Position numbers and translations under genes: made by a program
NCBI RefSeq assembly: GCF_000367765.1
Contig: NZ_AORI01000001.1
Location: forward strand, 1 to 64,000
Source: Metamycoplasma auris 15026
GTDB lineage: Bacteria; Bacillota_I; Bacilli_A; Mycoplasmatales; Metamycoplasmataceae
Direction: 5' to 3'
DNA: 64,000 bases
The notes under the pieces: model-generated
The model's database searches: none
Seen by the model: the letters and a program-made list of their open reading frames with translations, nothing else
Told to the model about the DNA's origin: nothing
Shown here: piece after piece, positions 22,244 through 33,863 of the stretch
Position numbering within the stretch: the first letter of the stretch is position 1
How the letters are laid out: every line of letters starts with the position of its first letter

Positions 22244-23326
22244 ATATATTTCTTTTTGTTTTTCACTAAAAGCATGACCACGCATTTCGCTTTCATACTC
22301 AGCGCATCTTTTAACTAAATAAGAAAAAGCATATTCAAAATCTTCAAAGCTTAACTTTCGTATTTTTTCAATTCCTTCTCAACGCCGCCCTTTACTTATT
22401 TTATCAGCTACATACAGAATCTTATCTAGCAAGCTTAGTTCAATATCTAAAGAAGTATGCTTTTTAATAGCATTTAAAACTTCTTCATTATCATACTTAT
22501 ATACATCTTTTAATCAATAATATGCAGTAGTTTGATGCAATTTATATACTTCTAAATTGTTTTTATCATAGCCATATTTTTCTAAAAAAGCATATGATTT
22601 TTCGATATCTCAAAATTTAGTAATATCATGTGCTAGTCCAGCTTGGTAGGCATTTTTTATTTTGTAATTTAGATTTTTAGCTAACTCTGCTGCATATTCT
22701 GCAGTTCAGTGTAAATGAAAGTAGCGAAATTGTTTGTCTTTATTTTTTGGATCAAATAATAGATTTCTTGCAATATCATCAAAATATAAGAAATTTTTTC
22801 CAATGTATTCTTGAACTTTGTCTTCGACAACTAAGAAATTACCTTTTTTATATTCTGTGGATGAGTAGTTTCAAACTGGATTATTTAGTAATTTAACATT
22901 ATATTTTTTAATGTTTATTTTTGAATATTTATTTCCACGATTGAATGCTACTAATTGAACTTTTTTTGCAATTTCATCAATATTTTTTCATTTATTCAAT
23001 GAATTAATGTTGTCTGTCCCAATTAAAAAATAAATTTCATCATTAGAATATTTTTGTCTAAAATAATTAATTGTGTCAATTGTATAAGAATTACCTTTTC
23101 TTTTAGTTTCAAATAAAGAAATTTCCATCTTATCACCTAAAACTAATTCAATCATTTTAATTCGGTGTTCTGCATCAGCATATGCATTTTCTTTCTTAAA
23201 TGGATTTTTGTTGGAAGGAACAAAAAATAACTTATCAAGTTCTAAATTTGAAATAGCAAATTTAGCTACTTCAATATGTCCTTTATGAATTGGATTAAAA
23301 CTTCCTCCATAGATTGCTATTCTCAT
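22223..23326 (-). CDS. nadD: NadD-YqeK fusion: nicotinate-nucleotide adenylyltransferase with HD domain
   Basis: This 367-aa protein has two parts. Residues 1-~185 are the adenylyltransferase: nucleotide-binding GGSFNPIHKGH at 7-17, LIGTDN near 101, and an SSTEY segment near 151 in place of the usual ISST. It makes NaAD from NaMN and ATP. Residues ~190-367 form an HD-domain (YqeK-like) phosphohydrolase with AHDITK and the later LYVADKIS motif. YqeK-type proteins hydrolyse Ap4A. GGAGGATGA precedes the start, inside the dinB 3' end (10-nt overlap). The single-chain arrangement is described in mycoplasmas. Confidence 0.9.
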
Positions 23327-24570
23327 TCATCCTCCAAGTTTAGTTTTTTGTTATAAGACTTTGTATTTTTTCTTAAAAATTTAATGTTTTCAACATTCTC
23401 ATTGATTTCTTTTTTATATTGGTCTAAAGTTTTAAGTGTATTTTTTCCAATTGCAAAGTTATTTTCAGAAATAATTTTTTCCACAAGATTTTTTGATTGA
23501 TTTGCAAATAAATCTAAAGAATTATTATCATCAAAAATGGAAACTAATGTATTAAGTGCAACACCAAGGCCTCTTATCTTATTATCATCTCACATACTAA
23601 TAAATAAACTGGAAACATATTTAAATAAAGTGTCAAAATCGTTTGTTAGCGCTGCCATTTTTTTGCTTTTATGAATCCAGATTCGCTCTTGGTTTCTTAT
23701 TGAAACTGCAATTTCTTTACCTTCAAGATTTAAATCTTTTGCTCTTTGTGAAATGTTAATCGTAATTGCTCTTAATTCATTGAGTAAAACATTTAAGTCA
23801 TCATAATCTTCTGACATAAAAGTTTTAGAATTGCTAATGCTTTTAATATCAGATACCAAAATGTGCTCTTTAGTATTTTCACCTTTTAAATCTTTGATAA
23901 ACAAATAATAGTTTTTACCAAAAATGCTTCTTAATAAAAGATCATTTTCACAATTTATCAAGTCTTCATATGTGTTTATATTGCTATGAATAAGTTTTGG
24001 AGCAATAGCTTTCCCTACTCCAAAGATTTTGTTTACAGGAAGATTATAGAAATTATTTTTAATATCTTTTTTAGTTGTTTCTAAAATGCCAAAAGGTTTA
24101 GCTTTGTTTGTTGACATTTTTGCTAAAAACTTTGTATAAGAAATTCCAATGGAACATGGCATTTTAAAAATTTCAAGAATTTTATTTTGAATTTCTTTTG
24201 CCATTTCAATTGGTGAATGAAATTTTTTAACTTCATCAGTAACATCAATATAGCATTCATCAATTGAATAAATTTCAATTTTTGAACTAAAAAAGTCCTG
24301 AATGAATTTAAAAATTTTTTTGGACATTAATGAATATAATTCATAATGAGGCTCAATTACAACTAGATTAGCAATTTTGTCTTTTATTTTATAAAAAGGA
24401 TCTCCTACTTTAAATCCTTGGTTTTTTACTTCATATGACATGGCTGTAACAATTGCCCTTCTTGAATTTGAGGCAATAACTACTGGTTTATTATTCAGAG
24501 ATTCATTTTTTGAACGTTCACAACTAACAAAAAATGAATCCATATCAATATGAAAAATAATTTTAGCCAT
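23317..24570 (-). CDS. dinB: DNA polymerase IV (Y family)
   Basis: This 417-aa protein carries the Y-family signatures: HIDMDSFFVSCE (~7-18) with the first metal-binding Asp, and YSIDECYIDV (~102-111) with the catalytic Asp-Glu pair. A helix-hairpin-helix region (VNKIFGVGKAIAPKL) and a little-finger domain follow. It performs translesion synthesis and mutagenic replication. The C-terminal ~90 residues after a TGA (Trp) at 23590 are helical and may include the clamp-binding tail. The start overlaps the sufU stop by 8 nt and the end overlaps nadD by 10 nt. Confidence 0.93.
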
Positions 24571-24988
24571 CTAATCCTTTTTTAAATGCACGATAGATTA
24601 TTGATGCACATTCTAACCTATTTAAATGAACTTTAACATTTTCAAAAACACATAAGTCCCCTAAGTCAATGTTTTTTGCATCAAATTCAGTTTTGTTAAT
24701 CATTTTAAAATAATTATCTAATATGACATTGATTTCTTGCTTATTTTTGTTAAGCAACTGCTTAATCATTATTTCAATACTAGAAAGAAAAATTGCACAA
24801 CCTAAAGCATAATAGTTAGCATCAATTAAAATATCATCTTTAAAAGTTAAATGTAATTCAATTTCATCAACACAAACTGATGAATGTTCAAAAATACCAC
24901 AGTTTTTTTTGTTATCTAACTTGTATTTTGGATTGGCATAATTATCAAAGATAATCCGTTGCTTTTCTTGATTACTATATGATTTCAA
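24563..24988 (-). CDS. sufU: Fe-S cluster scaffold, SufU/IscU-like
   Basis: The protein is about 141 aa. The three Cys of the family are kept: one in SVCVDEI (~32), one in GCAIF (~59) and one in LECASI (~127). The first context lacks the usual Cys-Gly-Asp: Gly is replaced by Val. It accepts sulfur from the co-encoded cysteine desulfurase. Start choice: the in-frame ATG at 25003 has no SD, and a strong GGAGGT lies inside the frame eight bases before TTG 24988, so TTG is the more likely start. The start codon lies within the sufS 3' end. Confidence 0.85.
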   Translation of the reverse strand: MKSYSNQEKQRIIFDNYANPKYKLDNKKNCGIFEHSSVCVDEIELHLTFKDDILIDANYYALGCAIFLSSIEIMIKQLLNKNKQEINVILDNYFKMINKTEFDAKNIDLGDLCVFENVKVHLNRLECASIIYRAFKKGLDG

Positions 24989-26150
24989 TGAAGTTACCTC
25001 CATTTGCCAAAGTGTCAGCTAAGATATCAATATCTTTTTTTGTATTATACATAGCTAGTGAAACTCTTACATACGAATTACTATACTTATCTATGTTTTT
25101 AAATTTATAAGCACAAAAAGCTCCAGAGCGCACATAAATATCACGATTTCCTAAATAAGAAGCAACATCCTGCGATGGGATATTTTTAAAGTTAAATAAA
25201 ATTATGCCATCGCCTTTTTTAGATGCAATTTCTATGTTTTTTAGTTTTGATAGTTTTGAGTATGCATAATTTGCAATTTCTTTTTCATGCGCAATGATTT
25301 CATTCAAATCAAAAGAATTAAAAAAAGAAATTGCCTCGCCTAATTGAATAATTCCAGCAAAATTTGGTGTTCCTGGTTCCCATTTGCTTCCTAATTCTCT
25401 TAAATTTCAATCAAAATTATCATAAATATCTTGCACTTGCCCACCACCAAATTTGATTGGTGATAATTTTTTTAATAGCTCTTCCTTGATAGCTAATATT
25501 CCAATACCAGTTGGACCATATAATTTGTTAGCTGAAAAAGCCAAAACATCACAAAAACTAAAATCAACTTTGTCATGCACTATTGCTTGTGCTGCATCAT
25601 TGATTAAAATTGCATTATTTTCTTTACATTTTTTATAAATTAATGCCATATTATAATCAATTTGAAAATTATTAGTTTTTTGCGGAATGACAACTATTTT
25701 TGTTTTCTTGTCAATGGAATTAAGAAGATCATTTTCGTCACTTGCATATTTAATTTCAATATTTTTATGCTTGAAGTTTTCAAGAAATGGCACAATAGCT
25801 GAAGAGTGGTTGAAATAGCTTAAAATGATTTTTCCTTTATCAATGATTTTAGATAGCATCATGGCAATTTGGTTAAGACTATCAGTAGTTCCCTGGCTAA
25901 AAATAATTTCATTATCTTTAGCATTAATGAAATTAGAAACTTTATTTCTTACTTCCTTAATTTTTGAATTAATACTAATTCCTAATTTTGAGTCTGACGT
26001 TCTTGTAGAAATTGAGTATTTTTCGTAGTATTCAGATCCTTTATTTATCACAGATTCAGGTTTGAAAGTCAAAGCAGCATTATCCAAATAAACAATATTT
26101 GAATTATTTTTAAACATGGGAAAAAATTTCTTGTTGTCTACTTCAAACAT
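24975..26150 (-). CDS. sufS: Cysteine desulfurase, SufS/CsdA type
   Basis: This 391-aa PLP enzyme has the cofactor-binding Lys in SANKLYGPTGIG (~225-236) and the catalytic Cys in VRSGAFCA (~348-355). The residue before the PLP Lys is Asn rather than the usual His. It releases sulfur from cysteine for Fe-S cluster or tRNA thiolation chemistry, passing it to SufU encoded next. A TGA at 25407 is Trp. The start lies two bases before the tlyA stop. Mycoplasmas keep only this two-component Suf core; no other suf genes are near. Confidence 0.92.
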
Positions 26151-26152
26151 TT

Positions 26153-26890
26153 TTATAATTCCTTTTTTTTAAAATATGCTAAATATTCAATATTCTTTGA
26201 CTTGTCACCTAAAATTGGACTTTTAATAATTTCTTTTTGCAAAGCAAAATTATTTCTAGCTGCTATTTCAACTATCTTATTTTTAATGTAATCATGATGC
26301 TTTTCATCCACATATCCACCAGGTAAAACATATTTCTTGCTTGCTTCAAATTGAGGTTTGATTAAAACAATTAATTGCACATTATTTTTAAAAGTTTTAT
26401 TACATACTAAAAGAACATGTTTTAAACTAATAAAGGAAACATCACAAGTAATTAAATCAATATCTTCTAAAAATAAGTCTTTCTCAATATTCTTTAAGTT
26501 AGTTTTTTCATAAACAACAACTTTTTTGTTAGTACGAAGTGAATAATCCAACTGATTAGTGCCGACATCCAAAGCATAAACTTTTTTGGCATTATTTTCT
26601 AAAAGAATCTGAACAAATCCTCCTGTAGAAGAGCCAATATCTAAACAAACTAAATCCTTAGGATTAATTTCAAATTTTTCAAGTGCTTCTTTTAGTTTAT
26701 ATGCTCCCCTAGAAACATATTTTTCTTTTTGATACTCAATTCTTATGTTAACTTTTTCATCGTATTTTTGACTTGCTAAAAATACTTTTTCATTGTTAAC
26801 ATAAATGCGACCTTGCATTGCTAAAGATTCAATTGTTTTTTCATCAATGTCATATTTTTTCTTAATAAGATCTTTTAAAATGAATTTCAT
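26153..26890 (-). CDS. tlyA: TlyA-family rRNA 2'-O-methyltransferase / hemolysin-like
   Basis: This 245-aa protein has an N-terminal S4-type domain (residues ~1-60). A Rossmann methyltransferase domain follows, with SRGAYKL, SAM motif DIGSSTGGF (~85-93), and acidic motif CDVSFIS. Bacterial TlyA proteins 2'-O-methylate rRNA and affect capreomycin sensitivity. Some are reported as haemolytic, but the sequence supports the methyltransferase role. It begins three bases after the nusB stop and ends just before sufS, in a tightly packed operon. Confidence 0.9.
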   Translation of the reverse strand: MKFILKDLIKKKYDIDEKTIESLAMQGRIYVNNEKVFLASQKYDEKVNIRIEYQKEKYVSRGAYKLKEALEKFEINPKDLVCLDIGSSTGGFVQILLENNAKKVYALDVGTNQLDYSLRTNKKVVVYEKTNLKNIEKDLFLEDIDLITCDVSFISLKHVLLVCNKTFKNNVQLIVLIKPQFEASKKYVLPGGYVDEKHHDYIKNKIVEIAARNNFALQKEIIKSPILGDKSKNIEYLAYFKKKEL

Positions 26891-26893
26891 AAT

Positions 26894-27325
26894 CTATTTT
26901 TTTGCTATTTGTTTTGCTACTCTATCTAAAATTCCATTAATAAATTTATAGTCTTCATTAGGAGATAGTAATTTTGAGATATTAATCATTTCATTAATAA
27001 CGACTTTTGGTTCATTATAAGTTAATTCATAAATTCCAAAAATAATAATTGCACGGCTTAGTGGACTAATGCGGGATCACTCTCATGAATTTAATAGAAA
27101 CTTTTTAGCTATGTTTTTTAAAGTTTCATATTTACATTCAATTAATTCAAGAGTTTTCAGCTCATTTTCATTAATCACATTCAATTTATTATTTACAATT
27201 TCTTCTGTATTTAGATTGATATCAAAAAGTTCAAATTGGTAAATGTAATTAATGATATTTTTACGAAAATGATATTTTTTGACTAAAAAATTACCCTTAT
27301 TTTGAATATCTTTTTTAGTTTCCAT
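26894..27325 (-). CDS. nusB: Transcription antitermination factor NusB
   Basis: This 143-aa protein, with one TGA as Trp near codon 81, has the all-helical NusB layout. The C-terminal signature includes ISPLSRAI, YEL, VVINEMINISK and FINGILDRVAK. NusB with NusE binds boxA of rRNA leader transcripts. It lies directly before tlyA and a few bases after the ymdB stop, so rRNA processing and modification genes cluster here. Confidence 0.88.
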
Positions 27326-27328
27326 GTA

Positions 27329-28132
27329 TTACTCCCAAATCCTAATTAATTTAATTTTTTTATCATTTTCATTTTTTGTTAGAGTAAATAAAACTGCATT
27401 TAATTCACATTTATTGTTTGAAACTTTAAATGGTGCTCTTGCATCATAACGCATTTTTTGATATACTTCTTCAAAATTTGAACCAATAGCACAGTCTCTT
27501 GGCCCACACATTCCAACATCACTAACAAAATATGTTCCCTTAGGTAGCATTCTTGCATCATTAGTTTGCACATGTGTATGTGTGCCAAAAATTGCATCAA
27601 CTTTTCCATCAACATATAAAGAAAAAACGGCTTTTTCTGATGTTGTTTCAGCATGAAAATCAATTATTCAATAATCAGCTAAGGCTGAATTATAAACTTC
27701 GTCAAATTTATCAAAGAAATTGTTTGCAATTTGCTGTTTTCATGGTTCTAATAGTGGATTGAATGTAACACCCATAAATGACATAATTGCAATTTTTTTA
27801 TTTTTAATCTCAAAAAAACGAATTCCTTGTCCTTCATAACCTTCATCAACATTTATTGGGCGAATTAAATCATTGTTATTAATGATTTCAAGGATTTCTT
27901 TCTTTGCTCAAACGTGGTTACCAAGTGTAAATGCATCAACGCCTGCTTCTTTTAGTTCCTTATAATCTTCAGGAACAAAGCCCTTTCTTCCAGAAACATT
28001 TTCAGCTTGAGCAATAACAAAATCAACATTATTATCTTTGATAAGCTTTTTAAGATTCTTTTTTACAAAATTTATACCAGGTTTTCCAAAGATATCTCCA
28101 AGAAATAAAACATTCAGATTTTCTTTTTTCAT
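27329..28132 (-). CDS. ymdB: YmdB-family metallophosphoesterase
   Basis: This 267-aa protein carries dimetal phosphoesterase motifs: FLGDIFGKPG (~11-20), AENVSGRKG (~43-51), TLGNHVW (~69-75) with TGA as Trp, and GTHTHVQTND (~175-184). Family members hydrolyse 2',3'-cyclic nucleotides and influence RNA decay. It begins the dense run ymdB-nusB-tlyA-sufS-sufU-dinB-nadD. A TATAAT-like -10 box lies on the minus strand at about 28141-28146, nine bases from the start. Confidence 0.9.
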
Positions 28133-28182
28133 AGTACTAAATTATATATAATTTAATACCTTTATAACTAACTTATTATTAC

Positions 28183-28218
28183 TAAAAAATATTAGAAATA
28201 TCCTAAAATTTCCTAATC
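28183..28218 (-). terminator. Terminator of recA
   Basis: An imperfect stem (TTAGGAAAT / ATTTCTAA on the minus strand) is followed by ATATTTTTTA. It sits about 15 nt after the recA stop. Confidence 0.6.
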
Positions 28219-28230
28219 TTGAAACACATT

Positions 28231-29238
28231 TTATTCATTGTTTAGTTTCTCAATTACTAAATTATAAATTTCATCATACAAAGGTTTATTTGTTTGTAGC
28301 AGTAATGATAAATTGAGTTGCCCTTGGGCAATATTTTCATTATTATAACTATATCAAGAACCTTTTCTTGTAATAATTTGGAAACTTTCAGCAAGTTGAA
28401 TTACTTCAGTAACCTTAGAAATTCCTTTTGAAAAAATAATTTCAATTTGTGTGCTTTTATAAGGTGGAGCTAACTTGTTTTTTACTATCTTACATTTAAT
28501 TTGATTACCTGTTATATCACCATTATTTGTAATATTTTGCACTTTTCTTACTTCTAATCTAATTGAAGCATAAAATTTCAGAGCTTTTCCACCCGTTGTA
28601 GTTTCAGGATTACCAAATAAAACACCAATTTTTTCCCGAATTTGATTTAAGAAAATAATTGCTGTTTTATTTTTAGAAAGTGTTCCTGTAATCTTTCTAA
28701 GCGCTTTTGACATAAGACGCGCTTGCGCACCAATTGTTTGGTCGCGCATTTCACCATTTAATTCCACCTCAGGAACAAGCGCTGCGACTGAATCAACAAC
28801 AATTAAATCAATTGCACCTGTTTTTACTAATCTATCCACAATTTCAAGTGCTTCTTCACCAGAACTAGGCTGTGCTAAGATTAGATTTTTAATATCTACT
28901 CCTAAATTTTTTGCATAGATTGGATCAATTGAATGCTCAGCATCAATAAATGCTGCAATGCCACCTGTTTTTTGAACTTCGGCAATTGCATGCAATGCTA
29001 AAGTTGTTTTCCCACTACTTTCAGGGCCAAAAATTTCAATAATTCTTCCTTTAGGTCATCCACCTATTCCTAGAATATTATCTATACAAAGTGAGCCACT
29101 ACTAAAAGTATCGGGAATAATGCTAGGTTCCTCTCCTAAAAGCATAATTGATTCTTTCCCAAATTCTTTTTCAATTTCTTTTAGAATCAAACTTATATCA
29201 ATGGTCTTATTTTCTTTAGTTTCTTTGTTTTCATTCAT
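28231..29238 (-). CDS. recA: Recombinase RecA
   Basis: This 335-aa protein has Walker [10 protein letters not shown] (~69-77), Walker [11 protein letters not shown] (~142-151), the L2-proximal [17 protein letters not shown], and the RecA signature [14 protein letters not shown]. TGAs at 29056 and 28354 are Trp. It catalyses strand exchange for repair and for antigenic-variation recombination. GGAGG precedes the ATG at 29238. It is monocistronic with its own terminator, which also marks the boundary with ymdB. Confidence 0.97.
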
Positions 29239-29331
29239 TTTTTATTGCCTCCAATCTATATTTTCATTATATACCTTTAATAAATGTCTAATTTGGGAAA
29301 AATTAGGGAAAAAAGAAAGAAAAAAGTAAAA

Positions 29332-29371
29332 AAAGAAACATTTTTCTTATTTCTAAGCTTTAAATGTTTCT
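29332..29371 (-). terminator. Terminator overlapping the end of pheT
   Basis: On the minus strand a stem AGAAACATTT / AAATGTTTCT is followed by TTTTTTT. The left arm lies inside the last codons of pheT. Confidence 0.8.
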
Positions 29372-31524
29372 TCTAGTTTTTTAATTGCTCAGTCTTCAAT
29401 CTTAAAGGAAAAAGTCACATTTTTAGTTTTTTCATCTTTAACATAAGTATCAATAATTTGGTATGAATGAATTCCTTTGATTGTTTCGATTTTTTTAATA
29501 ATTTCCTCTGTAGATTCAAATTTTGGTAGAGAAATTGTGATATCTCGAACTTTAATTGGTTCATGTTTATAATTTTTAAATTCAAGTTTGTTATCACTTA
29601 ATTCATTCAGTTTTATCTCAGCAAAGAAGGCATCTTCTAAATTATATTTAGGATGCATTTTTCCAAGATAACCAATAAGTTTTTCATCTAAATAAATAAA
29701 GGCTGCTGCATTTGGATTAAAAATTTCAAGATTTGCTTGTTTAAAAACTAATTTCTTATTAGTTAAGGAAATTAAATCTCTTTTAATTTCATTGAAATCT
29801 TTGGAATTAGAAATGATTCCTAAAACATTAGTTTCTCTTCCAACCATACCAATATCAAAATAAGAATTGCATTCAAAACCTTGTTTTTTATTATGGAGCA
29901 TAATAAAGTTAAGGGAGCTTATCATTGATAATCTAATTTGGGAGTGGTCGTAATTTTTTGCATCAATAGCATTGAGCTTTTCTTGCATTGAAAAAGGATT
30001 AAAAATATTGTCTTCAGGCTTTATTAATGTATATGTAATTACATTAGTGTAATTTTTTTGCACTAAATTTTTTATATAGTCAAATGTATTTGATTTTTCA
30101 TAATTTAGCCGACTTATTTTAGGTTGCTTAAGTGGAAAATTATCATAGCCATAAAATCTAAAAACTTCTTCAACAAAGTCTTGAATGGTTTCTAAATCAT
30201 AACGGTAATTTGGAAAAGTTACTGCCGAAAAATCTGACTTAAATTTAAAATCAAGTTTTTCAAGTTTACCTATTACTTCATCAAATTTTTTAGTTTTGCA
30301 GATATTAAAACCAGCTAATTTATTAATGTAGCTTTTATCTAAAAGAATTGTTTTTTTATGCAATCTTGGAGCATTAATTTGCGCTGAAAAATCAGTTAGA
30401 TAACTACTTAAAAAGTTATAAGCTAAAATAAGCGCGCCGTTTGCTATTTCTTTACTTGCTCTTTGGGATGAAGCTGTTGCTAATTTGATTTGTTTAGCAT
30501 TTTTTCTTACATCTGAAGGATTAAAAGAAGCAATTTCAAAAACAACTTTTTGACTTAAGTTATTATATTGGTAATTTTCAAGTCCAATTGTAGCAGCCAA
30601 AGCTACTGGGCTGACACCATTAAAAACACAAAGTCCATTTTTTAAATCTACTTCTTTATTACCTAAAATATTAAGTTTCCCTGAATAATATCCAACACTA
30701 AATTCATTGGATTCCAAATCATCTTTGTTATATAAATGACATGGAACTCCTGTATATAATAAAACTAAGTTAGTCAAATCAATTGCATTATTAAATGTTT
30801 TAATTCCATGTTTTCATAACAACATTTTTTCTTTTATTGAAGCATTTAAATTGAAGTTGGAAGCTTCAATTAAACTAAAAGCATTTGTGTGTTTTAAGTT
30901 ATTTACTACAAAGTTTGAGATGAGATTATGATTTGCTTTTTTTGGTCATTTAATTTCACTATTGAAGTATGCACTTAATTCTTTAGCCATCACTAAATAT
31001 GATTGTGCGTCCGCACGATTAGATAAAATCGAAATATCAATAATTCAATCATCTAAATCAAAATATTCAATTGGATCAATATTTAGATCAATTTTTTCAA
31101 GTTGAAAAATTTGATCTTGAAATTCAGTTGGAATTACTTCCTTATCAAAGCCAATTTCACTAAGTCCAACAAACATTCCTTCTGATACAATGTCTTGCAT
31201 TTTTCTTGAAGAAAAAACTAGATTTTTGCTTCTTGAACCTGGGACAAATGACATGACGTATTGACCTTCTTGCATATTTGTAGCTGTAGTTTGAATAATG
31301 GCTCTGTGTCCGTCACCATATTCAACTTCACAAACAGTTAAACGGTCAGCATTTGGATTTTTATATACTTTTGTAACATAAGTTAGTTTGATTCCTTCAA
31401 CATCAGCAAATTTATAATATGATTCAACTTCGAAACCAATTGAGTTGATTGCATTAACTACTTCTTGGACTGAAGTATCTTTTAGATTTGCTAATCTGCA
31501 TAAATTCTTATAAGAAAAAATCAT
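29353..31524 (-). CDS. pheT: Phenylalanine-tRNA ligase, beta subunit
   Basis: This 723-aa subunit has an N-terminal EMAP-like tRNA-binding domain (residues ~40-150, with PNADRLTVCEV). B3/B4 editing-like and B5 regions follow, then a catalytic-like core and a C-terminal anticodon-binding domain. TGAs at 31045 and 29389 are Trp. It pairs with the alpha subunit encoded just upstream; AAGGAG lies in the 10-nt gap. The length is slightly short, as usual in mycoplasmas. Confidence 0.95.
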
Positions 31525-31533
31525 TTTTACTCC

Positions 31534-32472
31534 TTATTTAAATTGTTTTAAAAATCTTATGTCATTTGTATATAACTCACGAATGTCATCAATGCCATAT
31601 TTAATCATTGCAATTCGCTCAATGCCAATGCCAGCTGCAAAAGCACTCATTGAATTAGTATATCAAGCTGCCCTTAGCACTTTTTCATTAAGCATTCCGG
31701 CTCCTAAAACTTCAATTCATTTATCCTTGTAAAAAATATCAACTTCAACACTTGGTTCAGTAAATGGAAAATAAGAAGGACGTAATCTTATTTTTATTTG
31801 TTGTTCAAAAACATAAGATAGCATCTCTTGCAATGTATAAATTAGTGATGAAAAAGAAACATTGCCAACACTAACTAAATCAAGTTGGGTAAATTGGTGT
31901 GTATGTGTTTTATCTTCTTCATCATTTCGATAGACTCTGCCAATGGCAAATTGGGAGAATTCTTGGTTGGCAAATTTTTCTAGTGCTCTTGCACTAATTC
32001 CTGTATTATGTGTACGTAGTAACTCGAAATTGTTAAGATACAATGAATCTTGCATTTCTCTTGCTGGATGACTAGATGGGATATTAAGATTCTCAAAATT
32101 ATATTTATCATTCTCAATTTCAGAATAACTTAATTCAATATAACCATTTAATAAAAGTCATTCTCTAAAACGCATTGCAACTAAATTGATTGGATGAATA
32201 ATTCCATCAAAAGAAACAGGAGTAGCATAATCAATATATTGGTCGCTTAGTTTTTTTTGGATTTCTAAATTATTAAGTTTTTCTTTTGCAGCATTAAAAA
32301 ATAATTCAGCTTCGTTTTTTAGTTGCTGAATTTTTTTTCCAATTTCAGCTTTATTTTCTTTAGAAGCTTCTTTTAATTGCGTCATCAAACTTTTTAATTC
32401 ATCTGAATTATTGAATTGATTTTTTGCAATCTTTAGGTCTTCTAAAGAATTGATTTTGTCTAAGTCAAACAT
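31534..32472 (-). CDS. pheS: Phenylalanine-tRNA ligase, alpha subunit
   Basis: This 312-aa class II synthetase has a coiled-coil N-terminus (residues ~20-85). Motif 1 lies around HPINLVAMR, motif 2 [14 protein letters not shown], and motif 3 GIGIERIAM near 285. TGAs at 32158 and 31717 are Trp. It activates Phe and forms the alpha2beta2 complex with PheT. The start overlaps the upstream rarA reading by only a few bases, and GGGAGTAAAAG precedes the ATG. Confidence 0.96.
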
Positions 32473-32475
32473 CTT

Positions 32476-33687
32476 TTACTCCCTGTTTTTAATTTGTTTT
32501 CAGTATTCTTTAATTTTTTTCTCTCATCCTTCATTTTGAAATGCATATGCTTGTAAAGAACTTAATTCATTTGGTAAATAAGATTGATTAATTCAGTGAT
32601 TTGGATAATCATGTGGATATTTATAACCAATACCGCGATTTAATTTTTTAGCTGAAGAATAGTGGGCATCTTTTAAATATAGGGGCGGTTCATAAATATA
32701 ATTGTTATCAAGTAATTGTCTTATGTTACTAATTGCTAAATATGATGAATTAGATTTTGGGCTTAAAGCAATATTTAAAATTGCAAAACCAATTGGTAAA
32801 TAACCTTCTGGAAGACCTAGTCTTTCAAATGCTTGAATTGCATTTAGAGTTTGTACCCCACACATTGGATTAGCAAGTCCAACATCTTCATACGCAGCAC
32901 AAAGCATTCTTCGAAATAAGTCATCGACATTTCCTAACTTTAAAATTAAAAGTCCTCAGTATAAAGCTGCATCTGGATCAGATCCGCGCAGTGATTTATG
33001 AAATGCACTTAGTAAATCATAATGTCCATCACCATTTTTATCAGAAAAGAAATTAATTCTTGGAATAATTTCTTTGATGCTTTCAATAGTGATATTTGTA
33101 TCAGCACTTAATTTGTTGATTAATTCAACAATATTAATTGCGATGCGAAAATCAGAATTAGCTTGGGTGGCTATGAAGTTTTGTATTTCTTTTTTTTCTA
33201 ATCATGAAATTTGCAGTTTTTTGGCAATGTCAGATAATTTCTTTTGAATTTGGTCTTTGTTAGGACTTTCTAGTTCAATAATATGTGCTCTTGAACGTAG
33301 GGCTGGATTTAATTTAAAATATGGATTTTCTGTTGTGGTTGCATAAATACTAATATGTCCATCTTCTAAATATGGAAGCAAAATATCTTGTTTATCTTTA
33401 TTTAGTCGATGAATTTCATCAATAATTAAAATATCGTTATTTTTAATTTTGATAATTAGATCTTCTTTTTTATCAATGGCAGCATTAAATAAATCATAGT
33501 TAACATTCATTGCATTTGCTAGAATATTTGCAATTGTACTTTTGCCAACACCGGGTTTACCATAAAAAATAAATGATGAAAAATCTTTATTTTTTATGAT
33601 TGATAAAAATAGCTTCTTTTTTGCTTCAGAACAGATAAAATCATCCAAATTATCAGGGCGCATTTGACTTGCCAGATTTATATTCAT
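32476..33687 (-). CDS. rarA: Replication-associated AAA ATPase RarA/MgsA
   Basis: This 403-aa protein has Walker [10 protein letters not shown] (~44-52), Walker [10 protein letters not shown] (~88-96), sensor ATTTENP (~120-126) and an arginine finger region SRAH. C-terminal helices carry the RarA tetramerisation part ([15 protein letters not shown]). TGAs at 33202 and 32593 are Trp. It acts at stalled replication forks. It is the first gene of a three-gene operon with pheS and pheT; the coupling to the synthetase is positional only. Confidence 0.93.
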
Positions 33688-33805
33688 GTATTTAATTATA
33701 TCTAAAAAAATACCATAAATTTTTTATCCAAAATGAAACTAAATTATTTATTTTATAAATAATAATTGTTAGTTAAATGCCTAAAAAAAGCAAGCAAAAT
33801 AAAAT

Positions 33806-33846
33806 AAAAAAATTAAAGCCACATGAATGCAAAAGGCTTTAATTTC
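33806..33846 (-). terminator. Terminator of the rpsF-ssb-rpsR operon
   Basis: The 11-bp stem AAATTAAAGCC / GGCTTTAATTT is followed by a T tract on the minus strand, 17 nt beyond the rpsR stop. Confidence 0.85.
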
Positions 33847-33863
33847 TAATTTAAATTAAATAA

